From Thermogemmatispora sp042408735 (lineage in GTDB: Bacteria > Chloroflexota > Ktedonobacteria > Ktedonobacterales > Ktedonobacteraceae): DNA of 64,000 bases. The notes under the pieces were generated by a model, which ran no database searches, was not told the DNA's origin, and saw only the letters and a list, made by a program, of their open reading frames with translations. Every line of letters begins with the position of its first letter. Positions within the stretch are counted from its first letter, which is position 1. Shown piece by piece: positions 24,018 through 32,681 of the stretch. The stretch is taken from assembly GCF_042408735.1 (NCBI RefSeq), contig NZ_JBHOQV010000187.1, positions 67,188 to 131,187 on the forward strand, written 5' to 3'. Made by a program: the position numbers and the translations under genes.

Positions 24018-25256
24018 TTAGATGCCCATGATGCGATAGACGTAGTTCTGGGTTTCGGCTGGTAGACAGCTCAGCCAGCCAGCGCCGCAGGCGTTAAGGG
24101 CGTTTTGGAGGTTGCCGGAGCCAGCATTGTAGGCGGCCAGGGCTTTGGCGTAGTCGCCGCCGTAGCTGCGGGCGTAGCTAGCCATGAGGCGTGCGGCCCC
24201 GCGCAGGGCCTCGACCGGGTTCCAGGGATCGATGCCCAGGCCGGCGGCGGTACTGGGGAGAAACTGGGCGATGCCTACGGCGCCGGCGGGCGAGACGGCA
24301 TATGGATTGAAGCCGCTCTCGACATTGATCTGGCGCACGAAGTAGACCGGCGAGATGCCGGCGTCAAGGGCGGCCTGCTGGGCGATGGGGACATAAGGGC
24401 TGTTGGGAATCGTCATGAAAGGCAGGTTGGCCGGATTGAAGTTAAAGAGAGGTGTGCTGGCATTATTGCCGTCCATCGGCTGCTGATGAGCGGCGATCTG
24501 CCAGGCGTTTTGCTGACTCTGAATCCATTGCCTGATCCCACCGAGAAGGGGAGCGGCGTTTCCTCCGGCCAGCGGCGAGAGCGTGAGCATCGTCACCAGG
24601 ATGGCCGTGGCCAGGACCGTGAGAATGATGCCCTGGCGCTGGCGGGCGCTCAGGCGCCGCGGATTGACGGGCGCCTGCACCGGCTGGCGAGGATGCTCGG
24701 CGGGAATGACCACCATGCGTCGTGGCGACTGAAGTGTCGCTTGCAGAGCGGCGAACAGGTCGGCCAGGTTGCCAGTCGTCTGAGGCTGCGGCTGAGACTG
24801 GAGCGGTAGCCCGGCAAGCTGATCGGTCGTGCCCGAGCGCTCAGCCAGGGCCGCCGTCGAGCGAGGCGCCTCTGTCGCAACAGGTAAGGGCGCCGGCGGC
24901 GCCGCCAGCTCAGGTCCCGTGGTGGGGGAGAGCGCCATGTACTGATCGGTCGTTGGCGTCAGGTCCCTCCGCAGCGGCTCCGTCGTGAAAGGGGAACCAA
25001 CACCAAAGACATCGGCCTGGCCTTGAGACGGCCCGAAGCTGGCTGTATTGGGAAGTGGGCCAGTCGCTGGCAGGGAGAGCGGTTTCAAGGGGAGAAATTG
25101 GCGGCGCCCGCTCTCGCTTGGCGCTGCCATGGCCTGTGGTCCTAAAGGCACCGATTCTGAAGCCGAACCTGCTAAGTGCGCTCCTTTTGCCTGCTCGCCC
25201 GCCGACTCTGGCTCACTAACATCCTGAAACGGCGGGAACGGGCGAAACTGCGGCAT
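24018..25256 (-). CDS. Membrane-anchored lytic transglycosylase (SLT domain)
   Basis: The 412-residue protein has a long Pro/Ser/Thr-rich N-terminal region (1-200) that is probably cytoplasmic and disordered, one transmembrane helix (about 209-228, IILTVLATAILVTMLTL), and a C-terminal SLT domain of about 130 residues outside the membrane. The catalytic Glu is in RQINVESGFNPYAVSPAGAVGIAQFLPST, followed by DPWNPVEALRGAARLMASY and ALAAYNAGSGNL, all typical of family 1 transglycosylases. It cleaves peptidoglycan strands to 1,6-anhydro ends. A disordered cytoplasmic head with Thr-rich motifs such as TTDQYMALSPTT could be a kinase target, which is inference. It converges on glmS. Confidence 0.92.
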   Translation of the reverse strand: MPQFRPFPPFQDVSEPESAGEQAKGAHLAGSASESVPLGPQAMAAPSESGRRQFLPLKPLSLPATGPLPNTASFGPSQGQADVFGVGSPFTTEPLRRDLTPTTDQYMALSPTTGPELAAPPAPLPVATEAPRSTAALAERSGTTDQLAGLPLQSQPQPQTTGNLADLFAALQATLQSPRRMVVIPAEHPRQPVQAPVNPRRLSARQRQGIILTVLATAILVTMLTLSPLAGGNAAPLLGGIRQWIQSQQNAWQIAAHQQPMDGNNASTPLFNFNPANLPFMTIPNSPYVPIAQQAALDAGISPVYFVRQINVESGFNPYAVSPAGAVGIAQFLPSTAAGLGIDPWNPVEALRGAARLMASYARSYGGDYAKALAAYNAGSGNLQNALNACGAGWLSCLPAETQNYVYRIMGI

Positions 25257-25466
25257 GTCTGATCAACCTCGCTGCTCTGCTGACGTTTTACCTGGTTGTG
25301 AGTCTACCTGCATAGACCAATGTGTGTCAATTTAGCCACGCGCAGGAGCAGCGCAAATTAGTACCAAACTCCCAAACACCGGCCCCAATCTTAACCCGGA
25401 CTGTCGACCTGCCTCAAATGCTGCAAGAACTCCTATTATCGATCAGTAACAGAGAGAGGACTCCTC

Positions 25467-26465
25467 TCAACTGGCTGACAGCTCGGGGCTTGGCGGCGCT
25501 GCGGCTCCCAGTAGCTCGCTGGCCTGCCAGGCGCTGAGGCTGGTGCGCAGGGCCGCCAGAATGGCCTCCTGAGTTGGAGTGGTAGCCTGGAAGGGGGCTT
25601 CTGGCCGCGGCCTGGGAAAGCCCAGATAGAGCAGGGTGCGCGCGAGACTGAGAGCTTCATAGTAGCTGGCACTGGCCAGAGCTTCTAAGAGCACGGGCAG
25701 GGCGAATTGCAGGCGCCGACGCGGCAGCAGGCGAAGCAGGTCACTGCTATCGGCGACAACGCTGTTGCGCGCCCAGGGCAGGGCATCGTAGTCGTTGGCG
25801 ACGGCCTGGGGTGCGCCGATGGCTCTGACAAGCAGGCGTGCGGCTCTCTGGGGAGACTCAGGTCCCAAGAGGCGCGTGAGCGCCATAGCGGCCCCCAGGC
25901 GGGTGATTGGAGCTTCGTGGGCCTTGAGAAGAGCGAGGAGGCAGGCCCGCACGGGCGGTTGTGGACCGGCAAGCTGAGCCAGGGTCAGGGCCAGCCCTGC
26001 TCGGAGGCGAGCTTCCTCTTCCTCATCCAGGCGACGCAGAAGAAGGGGTAGCAGCCTTGCCCGCTCCTCGAAAAGCCAGGAAAGCAGGTAGAGGCTGTGC
26101 AGACGTACTGATGGCTCGCTGGCCTCCGCCAGCTCTGTATAGAGCGGCAGGCCCGTTAGCAAGGCAGCCCGCAGGCTGGCCTGGTTCCTGGCGGAGGACG
26201 TGGCGCCCGGCGTTGCCGGCTGTGGGCGCGCTAGCTCGGCCAGAAGCATCACCAGCGCGGCCCGCTCCGGCGGCTCCGGCTGACGTAGCAGGTTCAGCAA
26301 AGCCATGACAATGGTTGCCTTGTCCTCCCCCGACCAATCGCCCTTAAACAGCCGGTAGAGAGTCACGCTGCGACGCGGTAGGTCTTCCTGGGCTAGCCCC
26401 TCCAGCAGGGAAGGCAGGATCGAGGGGGCGCTGATTTCTGTTGAGGCTATCTTCTCGCTTGTCAT
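25467..26465 (-). CDS. HEAT-repeat-like protein of unknown function
   Basis: The 332-residue product is nearly all alpha-helical. It is built from Leu/Ala-rich helix pairs (for example IVMALLNLLRQPEPPERAAL, LAELARPQP, RLHSLYLLSWLFEERARLLPLLLRRL, LGAAMALTRLLGPES), which indicates an armadillo/HEAT-type solenoid. There is no signal peptide or membrane segment. Such scaffolds bind proteins, and the partner is unknown. The ATG at 26465 is internal to a purine-poor region, so the start is moderately certain. It lies between the lytic transglycosylase gene and the TetR gene, all on the minus strand but with gaps over 200 bases. Confidence 0.75.
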   Translation of the reverse strand: MTSEKIASTEISAPSILPSLLEGLAQEDLPRRSVTLYRLFKGDWSGEDKATIVMALLNLLRQPEPPERAALVMLLAELARPQPATPGATSSARNQASLRAALLTGLPLYTELAEASEPSVRLHSLYLLSWLFEERARLLPLLLRRLDEEEEARLRAGLALTLAQLAGPQPPVRACLLALLKAHEAPITRLGAAMALTRLLGPESPQRAARLLVRAIGAPQAVANDYDALPWARNSVVADSSDLLRLLPRRRLQFALPVLLEALASASYYEALSLARTLLYLGFPRPRPEAPFQATTPTQEAILAALRTSLSAWQASELLGAAAPPSPELSAS

Positions 26466-26693
26466 CCGTGGGCCACAACTTTCCGTTGCTGGCAGGAGAG
26501 CCTGCTCGGGCCATCCGCTTCACCTGTGACCGGCAAGGGCCGACCGTCTAGTGCTCTCCCACTCGAACATATTTTCTGGATCTCTTCTCTCATTCTCAGA
26601 CTGCCAGGCGAAAACGGAGAGCGCAAGAAGATGTTAAAGCGATCGAGCTTCAAAGACTGCTAAAGAGGCAAAAGATGTCTGGGCGGCTGTTGG

Positions 26694-27266
26694 TCAGTGG
26701 GGGTCGATGATGAAGGCCGAGGTCAAGGCCGGCTGGACAATTAACTGGCGATAGATCTCTCCCATGCGCTCGGGCGAGTAGGGCATGTCGTGCTCGATCC
26801 ACCACTGGATCAGCGCAATGGAGGAGGCGACCAGATGGTGAGCGGCGATTTCCGCCGGAACCGGGCTGTCGGGGCGCGGCTGGTGCTGACGCAGGACGTT
26901 TTCGCTGCCGCGCTGGATCACGTGCTGGACAAGCGAGGCCGGCCCGCGGCTGCCAAGCAAGACCCGGACCACCTGGCTGTGGTCGGCGACGTAGCGAAAG
27001 ATGAGCTGGCCAAGAGTACCCGGATCGCTTCCCGGCTGCTGCCCGAGCAGAATGTCCAGCAGCTCGTTGATGACCACATCGGCTACATCACGCAGCAGTT
27101 CATCTTTATCGCGATAGTGCCGAAAAAAGGTAGCATAACCGATATCTGCGCGCTCGGTGATGTCGCGAATGGTAATGGCCTCATAGCCTTTTTCCGCGAT
27201 CAGAGCCAGCAGAGCCTGCGCCAGCAAGTTCTGCGTGCGCTTCACGCGCCGGTCCCGGACGTGCAT
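26694..27266 (-). CDS. TetR/AcrR family transcriptional regulator
   Basis: The 190-residue protein has the standard TetR N-terminal DNA-binding domain: RVKRTQNLLAQALLALIAEKGYEAITIRDITERADIGYATFFRHYRDKDELL. It includes the helix-turn-helix ITIRDITERADIGYATFFRHY. The C-terminal ligand domain is poorly conserved, as usual, and the TipA/AcrR ending IYRQLIVQPAL is typical. ATG 27266 is preferred, giving MHVRDRRVKRTQ; a TTG at 27293 would extend it. The gene is divergent from the cytochrome P450, and the shared region contains strong promoter-like repeats, so it most likely represses the P450 gene and itself. The ligand is unknown. Confidence 0.9.
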   Translation of the reverse strand: MHVRDRRVKRTQNLLAQALLALIAEKGYEAITIRDITERADIGYATFFRHYRDKDELLRDVADVVINELLDILLGQQPGSDPGTLGQLIFRYVADHSQVVRVLLGSRGPASLVQHVIQRGSENVLRQHQPRPDSPVPAEIAAHHLVASSIALIQWWIEHDMPYSPERMGEIYRQLIVQPALTSAFIIDPH

Positions 27267-27430
27267 GGCTGAGATATCTGCCTCCCCCAGCAAAAAGAAC
27301 TGCTCACCGCACCTTCTGCGGCCAACGGCAGAGCTTCCCTCTGTACCGTGCTATTATAGCACGTCCGCAGAGCTGACGCGCGCCTGGTCCATCTCGCGTG
27401 CCGCTTTCCCTCCTCCCCCGTCTCATAGAT

Positions 27431-27468
27431 TTGATATTATGAATATACTATGATATACTATGTATCAC
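27431..27468 (+). promoter_or_regulatory. Promoter of the P450 gene with tandem 10-bp repeats
   Basis: TTGATA at 27431-27436 and TATACT at 27454-27459 are 17 bases apart, near consensus. The sequence ATATACTATG occurs twice with a 10-base period (about 27443-27452 and 27453-27462), a likely binding surface for the divergent TetR regulator. The start codon of the P450 is about 75 bases downstream. Confidence 0.6.
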
Positions 27469-27535
27469 AAGAACGATAAAGACCGGCGGTCTGTTCGGTG
27501 AAAGTGAGGCCCAGAAGTCAGGAAGGAGGCCAGAC

Positions 27536-28825
27536 ATGGAAGGTCATTTCCAGGCTATCAGAGCGCCAGAGCGTGAGGGCCAGGGCGCGCCGGGGGAGGT
27601 GGGCGAGCTGGTGTGCTGGGGGGGAGAACAAAAGACGGCCCGTGAGGTAGAGCCGGCTGAGCCGGCGATCGCCTGTGATCGGCGGGGAGTCTGGCACGTG
27701 CGGACCTTCAAGGAGGCCAGAGCCATCCTGCGCAGCAGTGCCGTACGGCAGGCTGGTTTCAAGGCCGAGGTGCTGGCCCGCCTGCCCCAGCTCATGCGCC
27801 TGCCGTTACTCTTCAGCGATGGCCAGGAGCACCAGCAGCAGCGGCGGCAGACGGCCCGCTTTTTTGCTCCGCGCGTCGTCAGCCAGCGCTATCGGAGCCT
27901 CATGGAGGAAGTGAGCGAGCGCCTGATCGAGGATTTGCAGCGAAAGAGGAGAGTTGACCTCAGCCGTCTGACTCTGGAGATGGCCGTACGGATTGCTGCC
28001 GAGGTTGTTGGCTTAACCGATAGCCTGCTGCCGGGTATGGCGCGGCGGCTGGAAGCCTTCTTTCGCTATCCCATTCAGCCTTTAGGTCTCGATCCGCGGA
28101 CCTGGCTCAATTTTGTGGGCCTGCAGTGGGCGGTTCTGCGCTTCTACTGGCTCGACGTGCGTCCGGCCATCCGAGTCCGGCGTCGTCAGCCTCGCAACGA
28201 CGTTATCTCCCATCTGCTGGCCCAGGGCTACGGCCCGCGCGAGATCCTGACCGAGTGCGTCACCTATGGGGCTGCGGGCATGATCACCACGCGGGAATTC
28301 ATCGGCGTAGCGGCCTGGCACCTGTTAGAGCAGCCGGCCTTGCGTCAGCGCTTCCTGCAGGCGCCGGAGGAGGAGCGCCTTGCCCTGCTAGAGGAGATAC
28401 TCCGCCTGGAGCCGGTGGTGGGCCACCTCTATCGTCGTGCCGGCCAAGAGCTGGCGCTCGTCGGCGCCTCCGGCGAGCAGGTTCGCATTCCGGCGGGGAC
28501 ATTGCTTGACCTGCACATTTACGCCATCAACGCCGACGAAGGTATCGTAGGAGCGCAGCCGCGGCGGCTCTGTCTGGGGCGGACCCTGCGGGAAGAGCGT
28601 GTTCCGCCCTCGGTCATGGGCTTTGGCGATGGGACTCACCGCTGTCCTGGCGCGCCCATAGCCTTGCAAGAAAGCGACATCTTCTTGCGGCGCCTGCTGG
28701 CCCTGCCCGGCCTGCGCCTTGAGCGTCCGCCGCGGCTACGCTGGAACGAGCTGATCTGCGGCTATGAGATTCGCGATTTCATCGTAGCGCTAGAGGGAGG
28801 CTCCGAGGAGGAAGCGACCTCGTGA
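27536..28825 (+). CDS. Cytochrome P450 monooxygenase
   Basis: The 429-residue haem protein has all P450 landmarks in order: the C-helix region HQQQRRQTARFFAP, the oxygen-activation I-helix motif YGAAGMITTREF, the K-helix ExxR in LEEILRLEP, and the haem-binding loop FGDGTHRCPGAPIAL with axial Cys near residue 370. It is a soluble, class I bacterial type and needs ferredoxin and a reductase, neither of which is encoded nearby. AAGGAGG precedes the ATG. The substrate is unknown; control by the divergent TetR suggests response to a small molecule. Confidence 0.94.
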   Translation: MEGHFQAIRAPEREGQGAPGEVGELVCWGGEQKTAREVEPAEPAIACDRRGVWHVRTFKEARAILRSSAVRQAGFKAEVLARLPQLMRLPLLFSDGQEHQQQRRQTARFFAPRVVSQRYRSLMEEVSERLIEDLQRKRRVDLSRLTLEMAVRIAAEVVGLTDSLLPGMARRLEAFFRYPIQPLGLDPRTWLNFVGLQWAVLRFYWLDVRPAIRVRRRQPRNDVISHLLAQGYGPREILTECVTYGAAGMITTREFIGVAAWHLLEQPALRQRFLQAPEEERLALLEEILRLEPVVGHLYRRAGQELALVGASGEQVRIPAGTLLDLHIYAINADEGIVGAQPRRLCLGRTLREERVPPSVMGFGDGTHRCPGAPIALQESDIFLRRLLALPGLRLERPPRLRWNELICGYEIRDFIVALEGGSEEEATS

Positions 28826-28892
28826 GCGTCCCATCCATCATGGCCTGAACCAGGGCGATAGCGCTCGCTCGCTCGCTCACTCACCGGAGTCC

Positions 28893-30356
28893 TTAGGCCT
28901 TCTGCAGCACGTAGCCGGCCTCCAGCAGAGCTGACCCCGGCTCCTTAGCCGGCAGGCCAGTTGAGCGGGCGCGCGCACTGCGGGTACTACTGAGCCGGGC
29001 CAGGCGGGTGCGCAGGCGCTCCTGGCGCGCCACCGTCGTCGGCAAATATGGCTCCATTGCCCGAATAGCGTTCAGATAGACCTGCTGCTGCTCCCGAATC
29101 ACGCCGTCTGGTCCCAGCTCCCACCACTCGCGCGGCGTAAAGTAGGCCGAGACCTCCGCCTCGGGGCCGCTGCGCCCGAACCACTGGATCAGATGCAAAT
29201 TATCGGACTGGGCCAGCCAGATGGCCAGGTCAAGCAGCTCGGGATTCTCGGTCAGGCGCGCCATCCCATAGACCTGGCCCATTAGCTGAAAGATCGTTTG
29301 CTGGGCGCTATTGCCCAGGAAAAACTCCATGCCACCGCTGCCGGCCCAGGTCGTCGGGTAGACCGGCAGGGGGAGATGGTAAGAGCGCTGCTGGAAGCGG
29401 GCAATCACCTCGCTGGGGGTGCGTGTCTGGACGCCGCGGCGGGCCAGCTCAGCGGGCAGGGCCTGCATGAACTCGAAGATGCCGCTATCGAGACGGTGGT
29501 GTTCGCCGAAGGTCTCGTAATCCCAGCCGAGCAGCAGGAAATCGCCCCAGGTATGAGCGATCCAGTCGGCGTACGTATCGGCGTAGAGCGGGTAGCCCGA
29601 CCAGGAGCGATTAGAGAAGCGGTAGCCCACATCGTCGCTCAGATCGAGGTGGCGTGCCAGCAGGTAGGGGCCGCGCTCACGATCCCCCACGACAGCATTG
29701 CGGCTGCGGTGGTTGCCAGTGCTGCGCCGGCCAGGGGCCGTCGGTGGGCGATAGGCCTGGGGGGGCAGAGCGTACGGCTGCTCCTCGCTGTAGTGATAGA
29801 GGTGAGTGCTCTCGCGCCAGCCCAGGACCCAGGGACGACCGTCCATCAAGGCCCCGCGGAAGCCGGCCAGGTCGAGGGCGTGGTAGATCGTCACCGACAT
29901 GCACATCTCGGTCGTGTCGGTCACCTGGGGACGCTTTCCAAAGATGCGTTCAAGCTCATCGGCCATCCATTGCATGCGGGCGATGAAGGCCGGCAGATCG
30001 AGCAGGAACAGAAAGCTGTGGTACGGCTCCACGCCGATAAGCTCCACGTTCTCGTGGGCCACCAGCTCGCGGAAGAGGTCCAGCAAGGCGGGGTCCCAGG
30101 CCTCAGCCTGGCGCAGAAACGAGAGCGAGAAGCCGATCGAGAAATGCAGGCCCTGGCGCACAAGCTCCAGAAACATGCGCGTTGCCGGATAGTAGCAGTA
30201 GGTGGCCACCTTACGAAAGTAGCGCTCGTTCATGCGCTCGTCGAAGAGGCAGCGCACGATGTCCTCGATCGAGGCGCCCCGCGGGATCGGCTGCGCGGGC
30301 AGCTTGAGGCGGCGCGGCTGATGCACCACAGTATAGATGGCAAGCTCAGCAACCAT
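28893..30356 (-). CDS. Glycoside hydrolase family 57 protein
   Basis: The 487-residue product has GH57 features. Near the N-terminus is HQPRRLKLP (the conserved HxHxP-type first region altered to HQP). A segment VEPYHSFLFLLD and a third region TDTTEMCMSV around the presumed nucleophile Glu follow. The fourth region is GWDYETFGEHH, holding the presumed acid/base Asp. GH57 enzymes act on alpha-glucans as amylases, 4-alpha-glucanotransferases or branching enzymes; which one cannot be told. It lies 11 bases after the glycosyltransferase gene on the same strand, so the two are co-transcribed and probably make or modify one glucan. There is no signal peptide, so it is intracellular. Confidence 0.85.
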   Translation of the reverse strand: MVAELAIYTVVHQPRRLKLPAQPIPRGASIEDIVRCLFDERMNERYFRKVATYCYYPATRMFLELVRQGLHFSIGFSLSFLRQAEAWDPALLDLFRELVAHENVELIGVEPYHSFLFLLDLPAFIARMQWMADELERIFGKRPQVTDTTEMCMSVTIYHALDLAGFRGALMDGRPWVLGWRESTHLYHYSEEQPYALPPQAYRPPTAPGRRSTGNHRSRNAVVGDRERGPYLLARHLDLSDDVGYRFSNRSWSGYPLYADTYADWIAHTWGDFLLLGWDYETFGEHHRLDSGIFEFMQALPAELARRGVQTRTPSEVIARFQQRSYHLPLPVYPTTWAGSGGMEFFLGNSAQQTIFQLMGQVYGMARLTENPELLDLAIWLAQSDNLHLIQWFGRSGPEAEVSAYFTPREWWELGPDGVIREQQQVYLNAIRAMEPYLPTTVARQERLRTRLARLSSTRSARARSTGLPAKEPGSALLEAGYVLQKA

Positions 30357-30367
30357 AACCCGAACCC

Positions 30368-31681
30368 CTACTTCAGCACGATGTTCTGTTTCCGTGCCAG
30401 AAACTCCAGCTTACTGATGAGGTTTTCGATGACCTGGTCCCAGAGGAATTGCTCTGCCGTGCGGAAGCCCGCGCAGCGGATGCGCTCCTGTTCCTCGGGA
30501 TGGCGGCCCAGGTGGAGCAGATAGCCGACGATCTCATCGGGATCGTCGGTCTCGGTCACAATGGCGTTCTCAAAGGAGATGGCGTAGTCCTCGCCGGTGC
30601 AGCCGGTGACGGCGATGCCGCGGGCGGCCATAACCTCGAGCGCCACCAGACCGAAAGGCTCGTGGCCGCTGTTGGCCAGGGTAGCGTCGGCGGCGTGGTA
30701 GATGCTGCGCACGAACTCCTCGGGCAAGAAAAAGCGAAGGTTGTAGATGTCGGCGGGGCCGGCGTTAGCGACCGCCTCGATACACTGCTCCAGAGTGGGG
30801 CGCTGAGCGATGACGTCGCGAATGACCAGCCCACGGTGATAGGCATGGCTGAGCACCTCAGCGCCGTGTGGCTCAATGCCACCACGGACGAAGAGGGTCA
30901 CGGGGTGACCGCTGTGCTTGAGGCGGGCAACCGCCTCGATGGCCATCATCCAGCGCTTGTCGGGATCGAAGCGCCCGATCTTGAAAAGGAAGAGCCGACG
31001 AGGATCGCCCTGACGCGCGATCTCCCGCAGGCGGCTGGCGATAGCCGGATCGACCGGGGCCAGGTGGCGAGCCGGGATACCGTTGGGGATCACCAGCGGG
31101 TTGACGCCCAGCTCCCACATCTTATGCTTCATATATTTGCTGACCGTGCAGAGGGTGGTCACGTAGCTCAAGCGGCCCCAGTTGATGCGGTGCAACGACA
31201 TCAGGCTGTTGAGGTTCCACAGCATCAGCACGCGCTGGCGGATGCCAAACCAGTGGAGCAGGTCGGAGATGCGACACATCACCTCAGCGGTGTGCCAGTC
31301 TTCGCCCATGATCACCACAAGCTTCCCTTCTTCGACCGCCGGACGGGCGATTTCCTCGTAGATGTGCTGGGGAACGCTCTCGTTATAATCGTAGAGCTTC
31401 TGCTCTTCGCCATCGTAGACGCCGTTGGGATAGTATTTGCTGACCCACTGGGACCAGCGCTTGAGGATCAGGCGCCCATCGACACGCTGCTCCACCGGCG
31501 GCTTGTAGGGGTCACCGATAAAGATGAGATGGGTGGTGTAGCCCTGGGTGGCCAGGGCCTCGCTCAGCTCCGTGACCCGCGTTCCCAGGCCGCCGGCGGT
31601 CGAGTAGACGTCTGGCCCCTCAAAGCATAACAGCACAAAGAGTGTGTTCTCTGGCGAGATAGCTCCCTCTAGTTCAATCAT
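30368..31681 (-). CDS. Glycosyltransferase, glycogen/starch-synthase-like GT-B fold
   Basis: The 437-residue protein has the N-terminal glycogen synthase-like TAGGLGTRVTELSEALATQGY and a central MGEDWHTAEV. The C-terminal nucleotide-sugar site reads FKIGRFDPDKRWMMAIEAV, then NSGHEPFGLVALEVMAARG, with the E-x7-E motif of retaining GT4/GT5 enzymes. It probably elongates or primes an alpha-glucan from ADP- or UDP-glucose. GH57 follows 11 bases later. The gene starts 1 kb from the next annotated start, so an unusually long leader is possible. It acts in the cytoplasm. Confidence 0.88.
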   Translation of the reverse strand: MIELEGAISPENTLFVLLCFEGPDVYSTAGGLGTRVTELSEALATQGYTTHLIFIGDPYKPPVEQRVDGRLILKRWSQWVSKYYPNGVYDGEEQKLYDYNESVPQHIYEEIARPAVEEGKLVVIMGEDWHTAEVMCRISDLLHWFGIRQRVLMLWNLNSLMSLHRINWGRLSYVTTLCTVSKYMKHKMWELGVNPLVIPNGIPARHLAPVDPAIASRLREIARQGDPRRLFLFKIGRFDPDKRWMMAIEAVARLKHSGHPVTLFVRGGIEPHGAEVLSHAYHRGLVIRDVIAQRPTLEQCIEAVANAGPADIYNLRFFLPEEFVRSIYHAADATLANSGHEPFGLVALEVMAARGIAVTGCTGEDYAISFENAIVTETDDPDEIVGYLLHLGRHPEEQERIRCAGFRTAEQFLWDQVIENLISKLEFLARKQNIVLK

Positions 31682-32681
31682 AGCTGGTCTGTCCTTGTTG
31701 TATTCTCTTCTTCTTCTTCGTCTCGTGTATAAAAGGAGAATGGGATGCGCTTAGATCGTTCTCTTGCCCTTGCCCTCCCAAGAGGCTGGCGAGCAGGCCA
31801 GGCACCGGCCAGGGAAGAGGCCCGGGCCTGGGTTAGGGCGAGCGCCCACCGGCCGGAAGCCGGCGGCGCCAGGCCCGGTTTTCGGCGATCGCTGCGGGCC
31901 AGCCCATCAAAACCCCGGTCCCGCCATCCCGAGGGGGTGAGCAGCGGCGGCTGCTCTTCCTCCGATGACTGGCCAGGCAACGAGCATGAGAAGTTCCTGA
32001 TTGTTCGTTGCGATCCCGTGCCGTGCGTGGTCGGGCGCGATAGGCGAGCGGCTCTGCATCGATAGGCCGGTTGCGCGTGCAGAAAACATACCCGGGCAGG
32101 CGCAGGTGTCCAGGTGTGCGTGGGCAGGCACGACACGGCACGCGCGTCCTTGGGCGTGTATGTATGAGTCCTCTATGAGTGGGATGACGGCGGCTGTGTG
32201 TCGTCGACACTCCTTCCTTGAGCTGTCGTCGCTGATTCGTCTGGGGGAGAGGCGGCGCTCCCCTCGGGTTGCCACAATGTCTACCCTGGCTGCGAGCCGA
32301 TGGAAAGAGACGGCGTCTTCGCTCAAGCTTGCCTTGCGTCTGGCATAGAAGCGGGCAGTGCTGGAAAGATCGCCTCTGCTCATGTCTAGTATACCATCTC
32401 CTCTGCAACAGCACTCGGCTAATCCTTCTGCGGTCTTAGCCCTTTCCCCTTGACGCGCTAACAGAGCAAGCTGGCAGCGCTTTTAGCTTTGGCCGGCGGC
32501 AGACGTCATTTTTATATAGAGGCACGACTCAACCACCTCTGGATTGTGCTCCACTTATGATGAATGGCCATTTGTGCTTTAAATGGAGGAAAGCGGCGCA
32601 GAGGAAGCAGCGTCAGCGAGAGCACCTTGTTCGGTGGCGATAAGCCAGGGAAGGGCTGTCGCGGTTCGGGAGAGCGGAGGG
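31682..32681. other. 1-kb gene-poor region between divergent GT-GH57 and kinase genes
   Basis: No convincing gene lies here. A TATACT -10 on the minus strand (plus 32388-32393) would give the glucan operon a leader of about 700 bases. Near 31713 there is a TTCTTC tract, and around 32090-32165 a GT-rich tract. On the plus strand, AT-rich sequence at 32510-32520 (TTTTTATATAGA) may be the kinase promoter. I looked for a riboswitch and found none I could name. Confidence 0.4.

Noticed and set aside
29298..30524. 408-codon open frame on the plus strand over the GH57 gene
   Set aside because: It is the antisense shadow of GH57 and the end of the glycosyltransferase, with no recognisable domain or start site.
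31682..32681. Riboswitch (c-di-GMP, cobalamin or similar) before the glucan operon
   Set aside because: No conserved core of a known riboswitch could be matched. The region is unstructured apart from simple tracts.
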